64,000 nucleotides of DNA from JAWKRB01 sp041389885 (lineage in GTDB: Bacteria > Myxococcota_A > Polyangia > Polyangiales > Ga0077539). Made by a program: the position numbers and the translations under genes. The stretch is taken from assembly GCA_041389885.1 (NCBI GenBank), contig JAWKRB010000017.1, positions 116,885-180,884 of the forward strand. The letters are read 5' to 3'. Numbering within the stretch: the first letter of the stretch is position 1; every line of letters begins with the position of its first letter. The notes under the pieces were generated by a model. The model saw nothing but the letters and a program-made list of their open reading frames with translations, was not told the origin of the DNA and did no database searches. Shown piece after piece: positions 32,265 to 42,035 of the stretch.

Positions 32265-33059
32265 ATGCCCCCACCCGACTCCCTCGACCGCGTCCTCGAC
32301 GTGCGCCCCCTGGGCGACGACCGCTTCGCCCTCGAGGTCCCCTCGGCCTGGCTCCAGGGCCGCGGGGCCTTCGGCGGGCTGGTGGTGGGCGCGATGCTCC
32401 GCGCCATCGCCCGGGCCGAGCCCGAGGTCGCCCGCGCCGTGCGGTCGGTCACCGCGGAGATCCCCGCGCCGGTGCTCCCGGGCGAGGCCGTCATCGAGGT
32501 CACCGCGCTGCGCCGCGGCGCGAAGGTCTCGACGCTGCGGGCCACCATGCTCCAGGGCGGCGAGGTGGTGGCGCAGCTCGTGGCCGTGCTCGGCGCCCGA
32601 CGCCCCTCCCCCGAGCGCTGGAGCGCCCTGCCGCCCCCCGACGCGCGCTGGCGAGACACCCCGCCGGTGCCCTTCATCCCCGGCGTGACCCCCGAGTTCG
32701 CCCGGGCCTTCGAGTACCGCAACGCCGGCCCGGCGCCCTTCAGCGGCGGCGAGCCGCGGGTGGAGGGCTGGGTGCGCCCGAGCGCTCCCTGCGAGGTGCG
32801 CGACGCCGCCTGGGTCGCCGCCGTGGCCGACGCGTTCTGGCCCACGGTGCTGGTGAGCTCCGACGGCCCCCGCGCCACGGCCACCATCGCGTTCACGATG
32901 CAGGTCGTTCACCTTCCAACGACCGACGACGAGCCCTTGTGCTACCGCGCGACGACGCCGGTGCTCGACGACGGGTACCTCGTGGAATTCCGCGAGCTGT
33001 GGACCACCTCGGGGCAGCTCGTGGCGTTGAACCAGCAGACCTTCGTGATCATTCGATAG
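32265..33059 (+). CDS. Double-hotdog acyl-CoA thioesterase (TesB-like)
   Basis: A 264-residue protein with two hotdog halves. The N-terminal half has GRGAFGGLVVGAMLRAIARA, the helix signature of TesB-like thioesterases, and the C-terminal half has ATIAFTMQVVHLP and YLVEFRELWTTSGQLVALNQQTFVI, the conserved ending. It should hydrolyse acyl-CoA thioesters. Its position 31 bp after the SDR suggests a joint lipid function. One dispersed palindrome copy lies in the body of the gene and another overlaps its stop codon. Confidence 0.85.
   Translation: MPPPDSLDRVLDVRPLGDDRFALEVPSAWLQGRGAFGGLVVGAMLRAIARAEPEVARAVRSVTAEIPAPVLPGEAVIEVTALRRGAKVSTLRATMLQGGEVVAQLVAVLGARRPSPERWSALPPPDARWRDTPPVPFIPGVTPEFARAFEYRNAGPAPFSGGEPRVEGWVRPSAPCEVRDAAWVAAVADAFWPTVLVSSDGPRATATIAFTMQVVHLPTTDDEPLCYRATTPVLDDGYLVEFRELWTTSGQLVALNQQTFVIIR
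32905..32922 (-). repeat. Dispersed 18-bp near-palindrome, exact-arm copy 6 (intragenic)
   Basis: Plus strand TCGTTCACCTTCCAACGA, arms extended by one further pair on each side (GG and CC). The minus-strand centre is GG-AAGG-TG. The translated product is VVHLPTT, again a different frame from most copies. Confidence 0.7.
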
Positions 33060-33066
33060 CGAACGA
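33049..33066 (+). repeat. Dispersed 18-bp near-palindrome, copy 7, over a stop codon
   Basis: TCATTCGATAGCGAACGA; one arm mismatch. The TAG stop of the thioesterase gene is inside the element, and the convergent gene's stop begins 3 bp beyond it. Confidence 0.6.
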
Positions 33067-33068
33067 TC

Positions 33069-33739
33069 TCAGGCGCAGCGCGGGAGCCAGGCCCCGACCT
33101 CGCCCAGGATCACCACCCCCGGACGCTCCCCCGGGTCGGCGAAGGGCCAGGCCGAGACCCCGCAGCGGGCGAAGGCCGGCGCGCCGGTGCGGAGCACCTC
33201 GGCGTAGAAGCTCGCGCTCGAGTCCGCCGGGGGTGCGCAGGTCGTCGACGGCGTGGGCGCACTCGTGCTGGTGCACCGCGCGCCTCCCCCACCCGAAGGA
33301 CCACCACCCCCTCGAGCACCTGCGCCGCGCGGCAAAGATCCGCGAGGGCGACCTCGGGGTAGGTGAGCTGCCACTGCGCGACGTCCCACCCCACGGAGCG
33401 GGCGGCGCGGCGCATACCGGGGCCGGGCATCTGCAGCGCGTCGGCGATGGCGTCGATGTCGGCCTCGGCGCAGGCGCCCCGGGGGTTCCAGTCGCGCCAG
33501 GCGACGTGGCCGAGCTCGTGGGAGATGTGCCCGAGGGCGGTGACCCTCGGGGCGCGGTCGTCGAAGAACACGCAGCCCTGGGCCTCCCAGAGCACCCCCC
33601 GCACGCAGGGCGACGCGCCGGGGATGAGCCGGAGCCCCAGCCGGTGCGCCACCGCCAGGACCGACGGCGCCACGGGCCCATCGAGCGATACCCGCTGCAG
33701 GAGCCGCCACGCCGCGCCGTCGTGCTCGTACCCGTGCAT
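33069..33739 (-). CDS. ImmA/IrrE-like metallopeptidase-fold protein with two HExxH motifs (two apparent frameshifts)
   Basis: Starts MHGYEHDGAAWRLLQRV at 33739. Residues about 70-105 read ALGHISHELGHVAWRDWN, then EADIDAIADALQMP, the HExxH, downstream acidic and xxLxMP pattern of the ImmA/IrrE (DUF955) family. Two single-base shifts follow, at runs of five G (near 33287) and five C (near 33226). Removing one base from each gives one frame of 223 codons with a second motif, VHQHECAHAVDD, and the end PGVVILGEVGAWLPRCA. ImmA/IrrE proteins cleave or de-repress XRE-type regulators under stress. An XRE gene lies 7 bp upstream. Frame repair is inference. Confidence 0.65.
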
Positions 33740-33746
33740 CTCCCCC

Positions 33747-34397
33747 TCAACGCCGTCGGGGCCTGGGCGCTCCCGCCGTCGCCCCGGGGCCCTCTTCGCG
33801 CGCCGACGCCTCCTCGGCCTCGGCGGCCCACTCGGCCTCGCGAATCCGCTGCCCCTCCCGCGCCCTGGGGCTCTCCCCCGCGGTGATGCGCATGAGCAGG
33901 CTCTCCATGCTCACCGAGATCCCCTCGCGGCGCAGGGCCGCCGCCGCGTCGAGCCAGCGCCGCGCCGCGGCCAGCAGGTCGCCCTCGACCAGCCGTCGGT
34001 CGGTCTCTCGCAGCGTGCGCAGCACGGCGAAGGAGTCGAGCATCGTGTGGCGCTCGGCGTCGAAGGCCCGGCCCACGGCCTCGACCAGGGGGTCGCCCTC
34101 GTCGAGCACCAGCTCGAGCTCCCCGTGCGCCTCGGCCACCCTCGCGTCGGCGGGCCCCTCGTCGGTGCTCCCGCCGCGGAGCCACGACACGCTGGTCTCG
34201 AGGGCGTCGGCCAGCGCGTCTTGCGTCGGCTGCATCAACCCGCGGATCCGACCGTTCTCGATGCGCGAGATGGCCTCTTGCGAGATGCCGCTGCGGCGCG
34301 CGAGCTCGGCCTGGGTGATGCCCAGAGCCGCCCGACGCTCCCGGAGCCGCCCCCCGTCGATTCCAGCTCCAGGCATCGAGACATGACCTCGTCGCAT
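33747..34397 (-). CDS. XRE-family transcriptional regulator
   Basis: About 216 residues. The N-terminal helix-turn-helix reads LRERRAALGITQAELARRSGISQEAISRIENG, a clear XRE/Cro-type domain. The remainder is an Arg/Glu-rich helical region containing LVEAVGRAFDAERHTMLDSF and ending in a low-complexity tail, without a known effector domain. The start could be the ATG at 34397 (AGGAGG 12 bases upstream) or 34376. It is followed after 7 bp by the ImmA/IrrE-like gene, a pairing known in stress-responsive and mobile-element repressor systems. It is divergent from the sigma-54 activator, so it might regulate both directions. Confidence 0.82.
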   Translation of the reverse strand: MRRGHVSMPGAGIDGGRLRERRAALGITQAELARRSGISQEAISRIENGRIRGLMQPTQDALADALETSVSWLRGGSTDEGPADARVAEAHGELELVLDEGDPLVEAVGRAFDAERHTMLDSFAVLRTLRETDRRLVEGDLLAAARRWLDAAAALRREGISVSMESLLMRITAGESPRAREGQRIREAEWAAEAEEASAREEGPGATAGAPRPRRR

Positions 34398-34593
34398 CGC
34401 CGCCCGTCGCCTCCTGATTCTTGACAGAGTGACATCGTATCCGGGTCGATGCAATTCGATCAAGACGCCCGGCGGGGCGTTGAACCGACGGCTTCGAGGC
34501 GGGCGAGCGAGGGACGAATCTGGGTCGCTTCTCCCTCGCTCTTTCGTTGACGGGCTCGTGGGCGCGGACTCAGGATGGTCCCTGGGACCACCG

Positions 34594-35994
<1,401 letters not shown>

Positions 35995-35998
35995 GCGC

Positions 35999-38731
35999 TC
36001 ACATGCGGGGGCAGAGATCGGTCTCGTAGCCCAGCGACGTGGGGCCCGTGAAGGGCGTCGCGGCGTCGTCGAGGGAGAGCAGAAAGGCCACCAGCTGCCG
36101 CACCTGCGTCGCGCGGGTCTTGGTGTTCGTGAGGAACTGCGGCGAAAGGGCCCGCGCGTGGGTCGCGAAGGTCGCCGAGAGGGCCTCCTCCAGGGTGCGC
36201 GCGTTGCCCGCGTGAAAGTACGGGGCGCCCAGGGCGACGCCCACGAGCGAGGGGGGGTTGTAGCCCGAGGCGCCCTGCGCCGTGGTGCGCATGTCGGCGC
36301 GCCACTCGAGCACCGAGACGCCGCTGGGGGCCACGCCGCTGCGCGCCTCGTCGAGGCTGGTCGGAAAGGTCCCGACCGAGCGCAGCACACAGAGGATCTG
36401 GTCGTTGGCGCCGAGCGTCGCGGGGTCGCCCGTGAGCCGGAGCATGGCCTGCCGCGTGGAGTTGTTCGCCGGCGGGTTGAGCGCCGCGGGGAACTCCATC
36501 GGCAGGGTGTACGCCGTCATGCGCAGCGAGCCCATCATCGGGTCGTTCGTCATGGGGCCGGGGCTGTACCACCGGCGTGAGACGGTCCAGCCCGCGCCGC
36601 CGTGGCAGCCCTGGCAATTGCCGGCCTCGAAGAGGGCGCGGCCGGCGGTGACGTCGTCCGGGTCGAGGTTCGAGGGCGCCCGCGGCGAGCGGATCGCCCG
36701 GACGTACGCGTCGATGGCGCGCCAGTCGTCCCGCGACGAGCGCACGCTCGCGAGGAACTCTGGCAGGAGCAGCCGCGTCGAGCCGTCGAGGCCCGCGTTG
36801 GAGCCGGGCGTCGCCAGCTGCGGGGGGACCGCCTCGGTGCCGTCAAACACGATCCGGTCGGCGGTGGTCACCCGCGGCGGGGTCGATCCGTCGCCGTCGC
36901 GGTGCACGATGGCCCCGACCCCGCCCGAGTTGTTCCGGGTGTTCAGCTCGAAGTCGTGGACCTCGTCGAACATCGCCGTCCAGTTCAGGATCCGCTGGTT
37001 GCCGTCGGAGTCGTAGGTCCCGTCGAGGGAGGGCGTCTGCCGCGGCCCGCGGGGAAAGAACCACGTCACCCCGTCGCTGAGCCCGTCGGGGTGGCACGAC
37101 TCGCAGCTGTTCCACGCCTGCCCGCGCAGCGACCACCGCCCCGTCCCCGTGGCGAAGAGCCGCCGGCCTCGGGAGATCAGGGCCTGGAGCCCCGCCGCCG
37201 GAGGATCCGCCGCGGGCGCCGTGCGCGCCACGTTGAGCCCGGTGTCGCTGACCACCGAGAGCATCCCCGTGCCCTCGCTGAGCGCGAAGGCGTGGGTGCC
37301 GCGAACCGCGTAGGCCACCCCCACCGGGAGCGCCCCGCCGTTGCCGTCGCTCGCCCGAAGGTCGATGAAGCTCGCCGCCCCCGGCGCGGCGACCTCCTCG
37401 AGCGCGCCGTCGGCGCCGTAGCGCACCCGAAAGAGCGCGTCGGCGCCGTAGGCCGCCACCATCGCCGCGCCCCCGCTCGGCGCGAAGGCGATCGCCGCGG
37501 GGATCAACGGCATCCTCCGCGAGGCGTCGTCGGCGGTCATCGCGCGGGTGTAGAGCGCGTCGACCTCGCGGGTCAGCAGCGCGCGCTCCCGCGGCACCTC
37601 GAGGCCCTGGGCGAGGTCCACCGCGTAGACCACCGAGTGCACCTCCTTGCGAAAGTTGGCGTCGACGCGAGAGTCGGTCGCCGGCCCCACCGGCCCCCGC
37701 GGCGACGCGCACACCGTCGGCACGTAGAGCCGCCCGCCGCGCAGCGTCACGCCGTGGAGCTGCGACGGAAAGCACCCCGTCGCCAGCCCGTAGCTGTCGA
37801 CGAAGCCCGTGTCTTCGAGCGGGGGCAAGGCGATCGGATCTGACGCCACCCCGCTCCCCGCGGCGAAGCGGTACACCAGCCCCTCCCGGGCGACGTCGAT
37901 GCCGACCACCCCGACCGGCGCGGGCGAGATGGGCTGGCCGAAGAAGTCGGCGACGTAGACGGTCTCATCGCCGTCGTCGAGGTCGCCGTCGTTGGTCACC
38001 GAGAGCGCGCGGGGGTGCGCCAGGCCCGGCCGCGCGACGCCGTTGGGGCCCAGCCGCGGCGCGAGGTGGGCGTTGAGGTCGACCGACCGGAGCACGCTCA
38101 TCGTCGCCGTCTCGACCTCGCTCACGGTGCCGTCGGCCATGTTCGCGACGAAGAGCCGGCGGCCCGTGGGCGAGATCGCCAGGCCCGTAGGCTCGCTGCC
38201 CACCCTCACCCGCCGGGCCACCGCCGGCGTGCCGCGGAGCCCGCGGACCTCGACGACCTCCTGCGACCGCCGCAGCGTGACGTAGGCGGTGTCTCCGTCG
38301 TTGCCCAGCACCACCGCCCAGGGCTCGCCGTCGGGAAAGGGCAGCAGCGCCCGGCGCGTGGGCGTCGGCCCCTGGTCGCTCCAGGCCACGTCGAAGACCG
38401 CCACCGAGGCCCCCATGCGGTTCGCGGTGACCACCAGCGCGTCATCTTCAGAGACCGCCACCGCGGCGCCCTCGGTCGGCGCGCGACGCGCCCGCAGCGG
38501 CGCCGGCACGTCGGGGGACGGGGCGTCTGCCGGCACATCGTTTGGCATCGAACGATCATCCGACGCATCGTTCTTGGTGGATGCGTCATCGAGCTGACCC
38601 TGATCGTCTGGCTTCGAACGATCTTCGAGGGCGGCGTCGAGGTCGCCCGCGTCGGCCCCGGTGCTGGGGAGGTCTTGAAAGCAGCCGCTCGCCGCCACAC
38701 CCGCAAGAATCAGTCGCCAACGCGCTCGCAT
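35999..38731 (-). CDS. Lipoprotein with beta-propeller and di-heme c-type cytochrome domain
   Basis: A 910-residue exported protein. The lipoprotein signal is LILAGVAASGCFQ; an Asp-rich linker (about 25-80) holds two palindrome copies. A YncE-like beta-propeller follows (ALVVTANRMGASVAVFDV, GLAISPTGRRLFVANMADGTV). The C-terminal third has two heme-c motifs, C543-E-S-C546-H and C706-Q-G-C709-H, with the MauG/cytochrome c peroxidase-like layout (RQTPSLDGTYD; YNPPSLVGVALGAPYFHAG). It probably acts in periplasmic or surface electron transfer; whether it is a peroxidase, an oxidase or an electron conduit is not clear. Start ATG 38731 has GGGAGGTGG just upstream. Convergent with the sigma-54 activator, divergent from def. 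Confidence 0.85.
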   Translation of the reverse strand: MRARWRLILAGVAASGCFQDLPSTGADAGDLDAALEDRSKPDDQGQLDDASTKNDASDDRSMPNDVPADAPSPDVPAPLRARRAPTEGAAVAVSEDDALVVTANRMGASVAVFDVAWSDQGPTPTRRALLPFPDGEPWAVVLGNDGDTAYVTLRRSQEVVEVRGLRGTPAVARRVRVGSEPTGLAISPTGRRLFVANMADGTVSEVETATMSVLRSVDLNAHLAPRLGPNGVARPGLAHPRALSVTNDGDLDDGDETVYVADFFGQPISPAPVGVVGIDVAREGLVYRFAAGSGVASDPIALPPLEDTGFVDSYGLATGCFPSQLHGVTLRGGRLYVPTVCASPRGPVGPATDSRVDANFRKEVHSVVYAVDLAQGLEVPRERALLTREVDALYTRAMTADDASRRMPLIPAAIAFAPSGGAAMVAAYGADALFRVRYGADGALEEVAAPGAASFIDLRASDGNGGALPVGVAYAVRGTHAFALSEGTGMLSVVSDTGLNVARTAPAADPPAAGLQALISRGRRLFATGTGRWSLRGQAWNSCESCHPDGLSDGVTWFFPRGPRQTPSLDGTYDSDGNQRILNWTAMFDEVHDFELNTRNNSGGVGAIVHRDGDGSTPPRVTTADRIVFDGTEAVPPQLATPGSNAGLDGSTRLLLPEFLASVRSSRDDWRAIDAYVRAIRSPRAPSNLDPDDVTAGRALFEAGNCQGCHGGAGWTVSRRWYSPGPMTNDPMMGSLRMTAYTLPMEFPAALNPPANNSTRQAMLRLTGDPATLGANDQILCVLRSVGTFPTSLDEARSGVAPSGVSVLEWRADMRTTAQGASGYNPPSLVGVALGAPYFHAGNARTLEEALSATFATHARALSPQFLTNTKTRATQVRQLVAFLLSLDDAATPFTGPTSLGYETDLCPRM
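38538..38555 (+). repeat. Dispersed 18-bp near-palindrome, exact-arm copy 8 (intragenic)
   Basis: TCGTTTGGCATCGAACGA; perfect arms, centre TG-GCAT-CG. It lies in the Asp-rich linker of the cytochrome lipoprotein; on the coding (minus) strand it reads DRSMPND. Confidence 0.7.
38604..38621 (+). repeat. Dispersed 18-bp near-palindrome, copy 9 (intragenic)
   Basis: TCGTCTGGCTTCGAACGA; one arm mismatch, centre TG-GCTT-CG. It is 66 bp from copy 8 in the same direction and translated as DRSKPDD. Confidence 0.65.
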
Positions 38732-38818
38732 CGATGCCACCTCCCGGCCACGATGCCCGAACGGGTGGCGTCCCGCTACCCTCGACGAACGCTGCGGGTA
38801 CACTGCCGCAGAGACGCC

Positions 38819-39394
38819 ATGACCATCCGCAAGATCGCCACCCTGGGCCACCCGGTGCTCCGCGAGCCCGCCCGCGCGCTCACCCTCGACGAGCTGCGCT
38901 CGCCCGAGACCCAGCGCTTCATCGACGACCTCATCGAGACCATGCGCGACGCCAACGGCGCCGGCCTCGCCGCGCCGCAGGTGTACACCTCCCTCGCGGT
39001 GTGCGCGCTGGAGGTCAAGCAGAACCCCCGCTACCCCTACAAGCCCGACATCCCGCTGACGGTGCTGGTCAACCCGGAGATCGAGCTGCTGACCGACGAG
39101 CGCTTCGACAACTACGAGGGCTGCCTGTCGGTGCCCAACCTCCGCGGGGTGGTCCCGAGGGCCACGGAGATTCGCGTGCGCGCGATGGACCGCGACGGCG
39201 CCCCCATCGACCGCGTGGTGCGCGGTCTCACCGCGGGCACGTACCAGCACGAGGTCGACCACCTGCTGGGCGCGGTGTTTCTCGACCGGGTGGTCGACAC
39301 CCGCACGCTCAGCACCTGGACCGACTTCGAGCGCTTTCACATGGCCGGCTTCGTCGAGCGCGCCAAGGCCCTGGTCGCGCGCTACGGCGCCTGA
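38819..39394 (+). CDS. def: Peptide deformylase
   Basis: A 191-residue deformylase with all three family motifs: GAGLAAPQV near residue 47, EGCLSVP with metal-ligand C102, and QHEVDHL with H144, E145 and H148. It removes the formyl group from nascent protein N-termini using a bound Fe2+ or similar metal. Compared with E. coli Def it has a longer C-terminal helix after DRVVDTRTLSTWTDF. It stands alone in a divergent arrangement with the cytochrome lipoprotein, 87 bp apart. The methionyl-tRNA formyltransferase gene that often accompanies it is not adjacent. Confidence 0.96.
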   Translation: MTIRKIATLGHPVLREPARALTLDELRSPETQRFIDDLIETMRDANGAGLAAPQVYTSLAVCALEVKQNPRYPYKPDIPLTVLVNPEIELLTDERFDNYEGCLSVPNLRGVVPRATEIRVRAMDRDGAPIDRVVRGLTAGTYQHEVDHLLGAVFLDRVVDTRTLSTWTDFERFHMAGFVERAKALVARYGA

Positions 39395-39403
39395 CCCCGG
39401 CGC

Positions 39404-41215
39404 CTACGGAGAGGGCCAGTTGACGTTGACCACCGACGTGGCGCCTGACTGCACGTCGACCTGCACGGTGCGCGCGGCGCTGCCGTCGCGGAGCACGAAG
39501 CGAAACGAGTGCGGGCCCGGCGACATGGTCCGGTCGAGGAGCGGGGTCGCGCCCAGGAGGCGGTCGCCCTCGTACACGTCCGCCGGGGGCGTCGAGACGA
39601 ACGAGAGATACCCAGGGCGCGTCGGCGCGGGCGCCTCGGGCGGCGAAGTGGCGGCGCTCACCACGGCGACCGGACGCGGCCGTCGGGGCTCGGGCGTCGG
39701 GGCGCGGACCGGCGCCGCCACGCGGACCGGCGCGGGCGCTGGCGCGGGAGGCGGCTGCGCGACGGGCGCGGGTGCCGCGTCGGGGGTGGGGCTCACCGCG
39801 GGCGCGGGCGCGACGACGGGGGCGGCGGCGGGCGCGGCGACGGGCGCCGAGGTCGCCGGGGGCCCGGGGCGGCGCGTCGCCCTGGGGTGAGGCCGGAGCA
39901 CGACGTAGAGCAGCGCGCCGATGACCACGGCGATGGCGGCGCCGAAGAGCGCGCCGAGGCTGCCCCCCGCGGCGCCGCGGGAGTAATTCGAGCCGACGTA
40001 GACCGTGCGCGGGCGCTCTTCGACCTCGCGCGTCAGCGGGATCACCACCTCGCTCTGGTCCTGGTAGCCCGGGTCGAAGTCGCGACGGGGCGCGGTGATG
40101 GCCTCGGAGGGGGGCGCGTCGTCGGCCGGTTCGTACTCGGCCTCGAGGGGAGCCGGGGGCGGGGGCGTGGGCGCAGCGCCCTGCCACGCCGCGACCAGCT
40201 CCTCGAGGGGCGCCGCGCGCGCGCCCTGACGCAGCACCTCGTCGCGCATCGCGATCTGGTCGGCGAAGAGCGTCTGCATGAACTCGCCCACGTCTCCCGC
40301 GCCCGCCGGGAGCCCCGAGGCCGAGAGGAACGACTCCAACGCGCGCGCGAACTCCAGCGTCGTCTGGAATCGCCGCGCGGGGTCGCGCTCGAGGGCGCGC
40401 ATCACGATCGCCTCGAGGAGCTCGGGGTAGTCTTCGCGCACCCGCGAGGGGAGAGGGATCGTGTCGCGCAGCACCGCGAGCACCGTGGCCGCGTCGGAGT
40501 GTCGGCGAAACAGCCGGCGCCCGACGGTGACCTCCCAGAGCACGACCCCCGCGGCCCAGATGTCGGTGCGACGGTCGACCCGCGCCTCGCGGATCTGCTC
40601 GGGGGACATGTACGCGACCTTGCCCTTGAGCTCCCCCGTCGCGGTGCGGTCGGCGTTCTGCACCTCCGAGCGCGCGACGCCGAAATCCACGATCTTCGAG
40701 ATGCCCGCGTAGGTCACGAAGATGTTCTCGGGAGAGACGTCGCGGTGCACCACCCCCGCCGCCATCCCGCTGTCCATCCGCAGCTCATGCGCGGCGTGGA
40801 GCCCCCGCGCGGCGTCGGCGAGGACCCGCGCGGCGTACTCCAGCGGCATCGCCAGGCCCATGCCCCAGGAGCGCCGCGCCACCACCCCCAGCGACTCGCC
40901 GTGGAGGTACTCCATCGCGATGAAGTACGTGCCGGACTGCTCGCCGAAATCGAAGACCGTGCAGAGGTTCGGGTGGTCGAGGCGAGCCGCGAGGCGGGCC
41001 TCGTCCATGAACATCGACACGAACTTCGGCGAGGTCGCGATGTGCGGGTGAATGGTCTTCACCGCGACCCACTTCTCGAAGCCCGCTTGAGACTGCAGCC
41101 GCGCGAGGTAGACCGAAGCCATGCCGCCCTGCGCGATGCGATAGCGCAGGATGTAGCGTCCGAGCTTCTGAATCTCCGCCGGGTTGGCGGGTGGTCGGGC
41201 GGGCTCCCCGGGCAT
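39404..41215 (-). CDS. Transmembrane Ser/Thr protein kinase with C-terminal PEGA-like domain
   Basis: A 603-residue receptor-type kinase. The kinase domain (about 18-290) has IAQGGMASVYLA, AVKTIHPH, HRDVSPEN (Ser-Pro instead of the usual Lys-Pro, common in Myxococcota) and DFGVARS. A linker is followed by one membrane helix near residue 425 (ALFGAAIAVVIGALLYVVL), a Pro/Ala-rich periplasmic stalk and a PEGA-like domain (GYLSFVSTPPADVYEGDRLL). It may sense the envelope. No substrate can be inferred. It lies 61 bp downstream of the predicted selenoprotein gene on the same strand. Confidence 0.92.
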   Translation of the reverse strand: MPGEPARPPANPAEIQKLGRYILRYRIAQGGMASVYLARLQSQAGFEKWVAVKTIHPHIATSPKFVSMFMDEARLAARLDHPNLCTVFDFGEQSGTYFIAMEYLHGESLGVVARRSWGMGLAMPLEYAARVLADAARGLHAAHELRMDSGMAAGVVHRDVSPENIFVTYAGISKIVDFGVARSEVQNADRTATGELKGKVAYMSPEQIREARVDRRTDIWAAGVVLWEVTVGRRLFRRHSDAATVLAVLRDTIPLPSRVREDYPELLEAIVMRALERDPARRFQTTLEFARALESFLSASGLPAGAGDVGEFMQTLFADQIAMRDEVLRQGARAAPLEELVAAWQGAAPTPPPPAPLEAEYEPADDAPPSEAITAPRRDFDPGYQDQSEVVIPLTREVEERPRTVYVGSNYSRGAAGGSLGALFGAAIAVVIGALLYVVLRPHPRATRRPGPPATSAPVAAPAAAPVVAPAPAVSPTPDAAPAPVAQPPPAPAPAPVRVAAPVRAPTPEPRRPRPVAVVSAATSPPEAPAPTRPGYLSFVSTPPADVYEGDRLLGATPLLDRTMSPGPHSFRFVLRDGSAARTVQVDVQSGATSVVNVNWPSP

Positions 41216-41276
41216 CTCGCCTACATCCTACCACCCCTCGAAATCCGCCAGTGCCCCGATTGAAAGAATCTCGCGC

Positions 41277-42035
41277 TCAGGGACCTCGACGGAGCAGTTC
41301 GAGGATCGTCGGCACGATCTGTTGAATCGCCGACGGCCCGATGCCCGCGACGCTGCCGTTGATGCGCCGCACGACGCGCATGGTGGAGAGATCGACGATG
41401 AACGCCGACTCGCGCACGCCGTAGGTGTTGAGGGTGCGAGTGCCCACGCCGGCGGGGTCGATGAGCGCGGTGATCCGCAGGTCGAAGCGATTGACCCAGG
41501 CGTCGAGGGCGCTGCGCGTGGCGCGCTGACCCCCGTTCGTCATGAGGATCTGGATCACCCTGCCACCGGCTTCGATCACTGCGGGACCTTGCGCGGCCAG
41601 ATCACGGGCCGCGTTCTGACAGCCGGGTCAAAGGAACTCCGCGAGGTGAACCAGGGCGTACCCCCGCCCGTCCCCCCGCAGGTCCTGAAGGCTGGTCGGG
41701 CCGAAGGTGAGCGCGGTGGAGCGCTCCTGACCCAGCTCGTTGACGTAGCCCTCCCACTCGAGGTTCGCGAGCACGGTGCCCTCGCGGCTGCCGTAGGGGC
41801 CCTCGGGGTAGGGCCCGGCGGTCATCGCCGCGTCGACGGCCGCCGCGACGTCGTCGGCGGGGACGTCTTCGGGCGCCGCGACGTCGGCCGTCGCCACGTC
41901 GACGGCGAGGGCGTCGACCGTGGGCGCATCCACCGCGGCGGCGTCGCCGGCGGGGGTCGAGCTCGTGGGGGTCGATCCGCATCCCAGGAGGGCGGCGCAG
42001 AGCGCGAGGGGCCCGAGCCAGCGTGGCGAGTGCAT
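41277..42035 (-). CDS. Predicted selenocysteine-containing redoxin-like lipoprotein (in-frame TGA)
   Basis: A lipoprotein (lipobox LLGC in MHSPRWLGPLALCAALLGCG) with an Asp-rich linker and a thioredoxin-fold region. The frame holds a TGA at 41630-41628, codon 136, in YALVHLAEFL-U-PGCQNAARDL, so the redox motif is U136-P-G-C139, the position of a CxxC pair. After the TGA the same frame continues for 116 residues with thioredoxin-like content (RVIQILMTNGG, RITALIDPAGVGTRTLNTYGV, AFIVDLSTMRVV) to TGA at 41277. A perfect hairpin follows the TGA at a suitable distance. Hence I read one 252-residue selenoprotein rather than two genes. Its ATG overlaps the stop of the upstream lipoprotein gene. Partner and substrate unknown. 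Confidence 0.78.
41592..41613 (-). other. Candidate bacterial SECIS hairpin
   Basis: On the minus strand the stem CGCGGCC and GGCCGCG encloses the loop CGTGATCT. The stem begins 14 nt and the loop 21 nt after the TGA; the loop has G as its second base. These fit the general bacterial SECIS layout: a stem-loop directly downstream of UGA with a G near the start of the apical loop. The hairpin is inside coding sequence. Confidence 0.65.

Noticed and set aside
34421..34450. TTGACA as a promoter -35 for the sigma-54 activator
   Set aside because: No -10-like hexamer lies 16-18 bp downstream; the region is GC-rich there.
41277..41579. Separate 100-residue gene downstream of the TGA
   Set aside because: No ribosome site is seen and it would lack the N-terminal half of a thioredoxin fold; in-frame continuity, UxxC and the hairpin favour read-through by selenocysteine.
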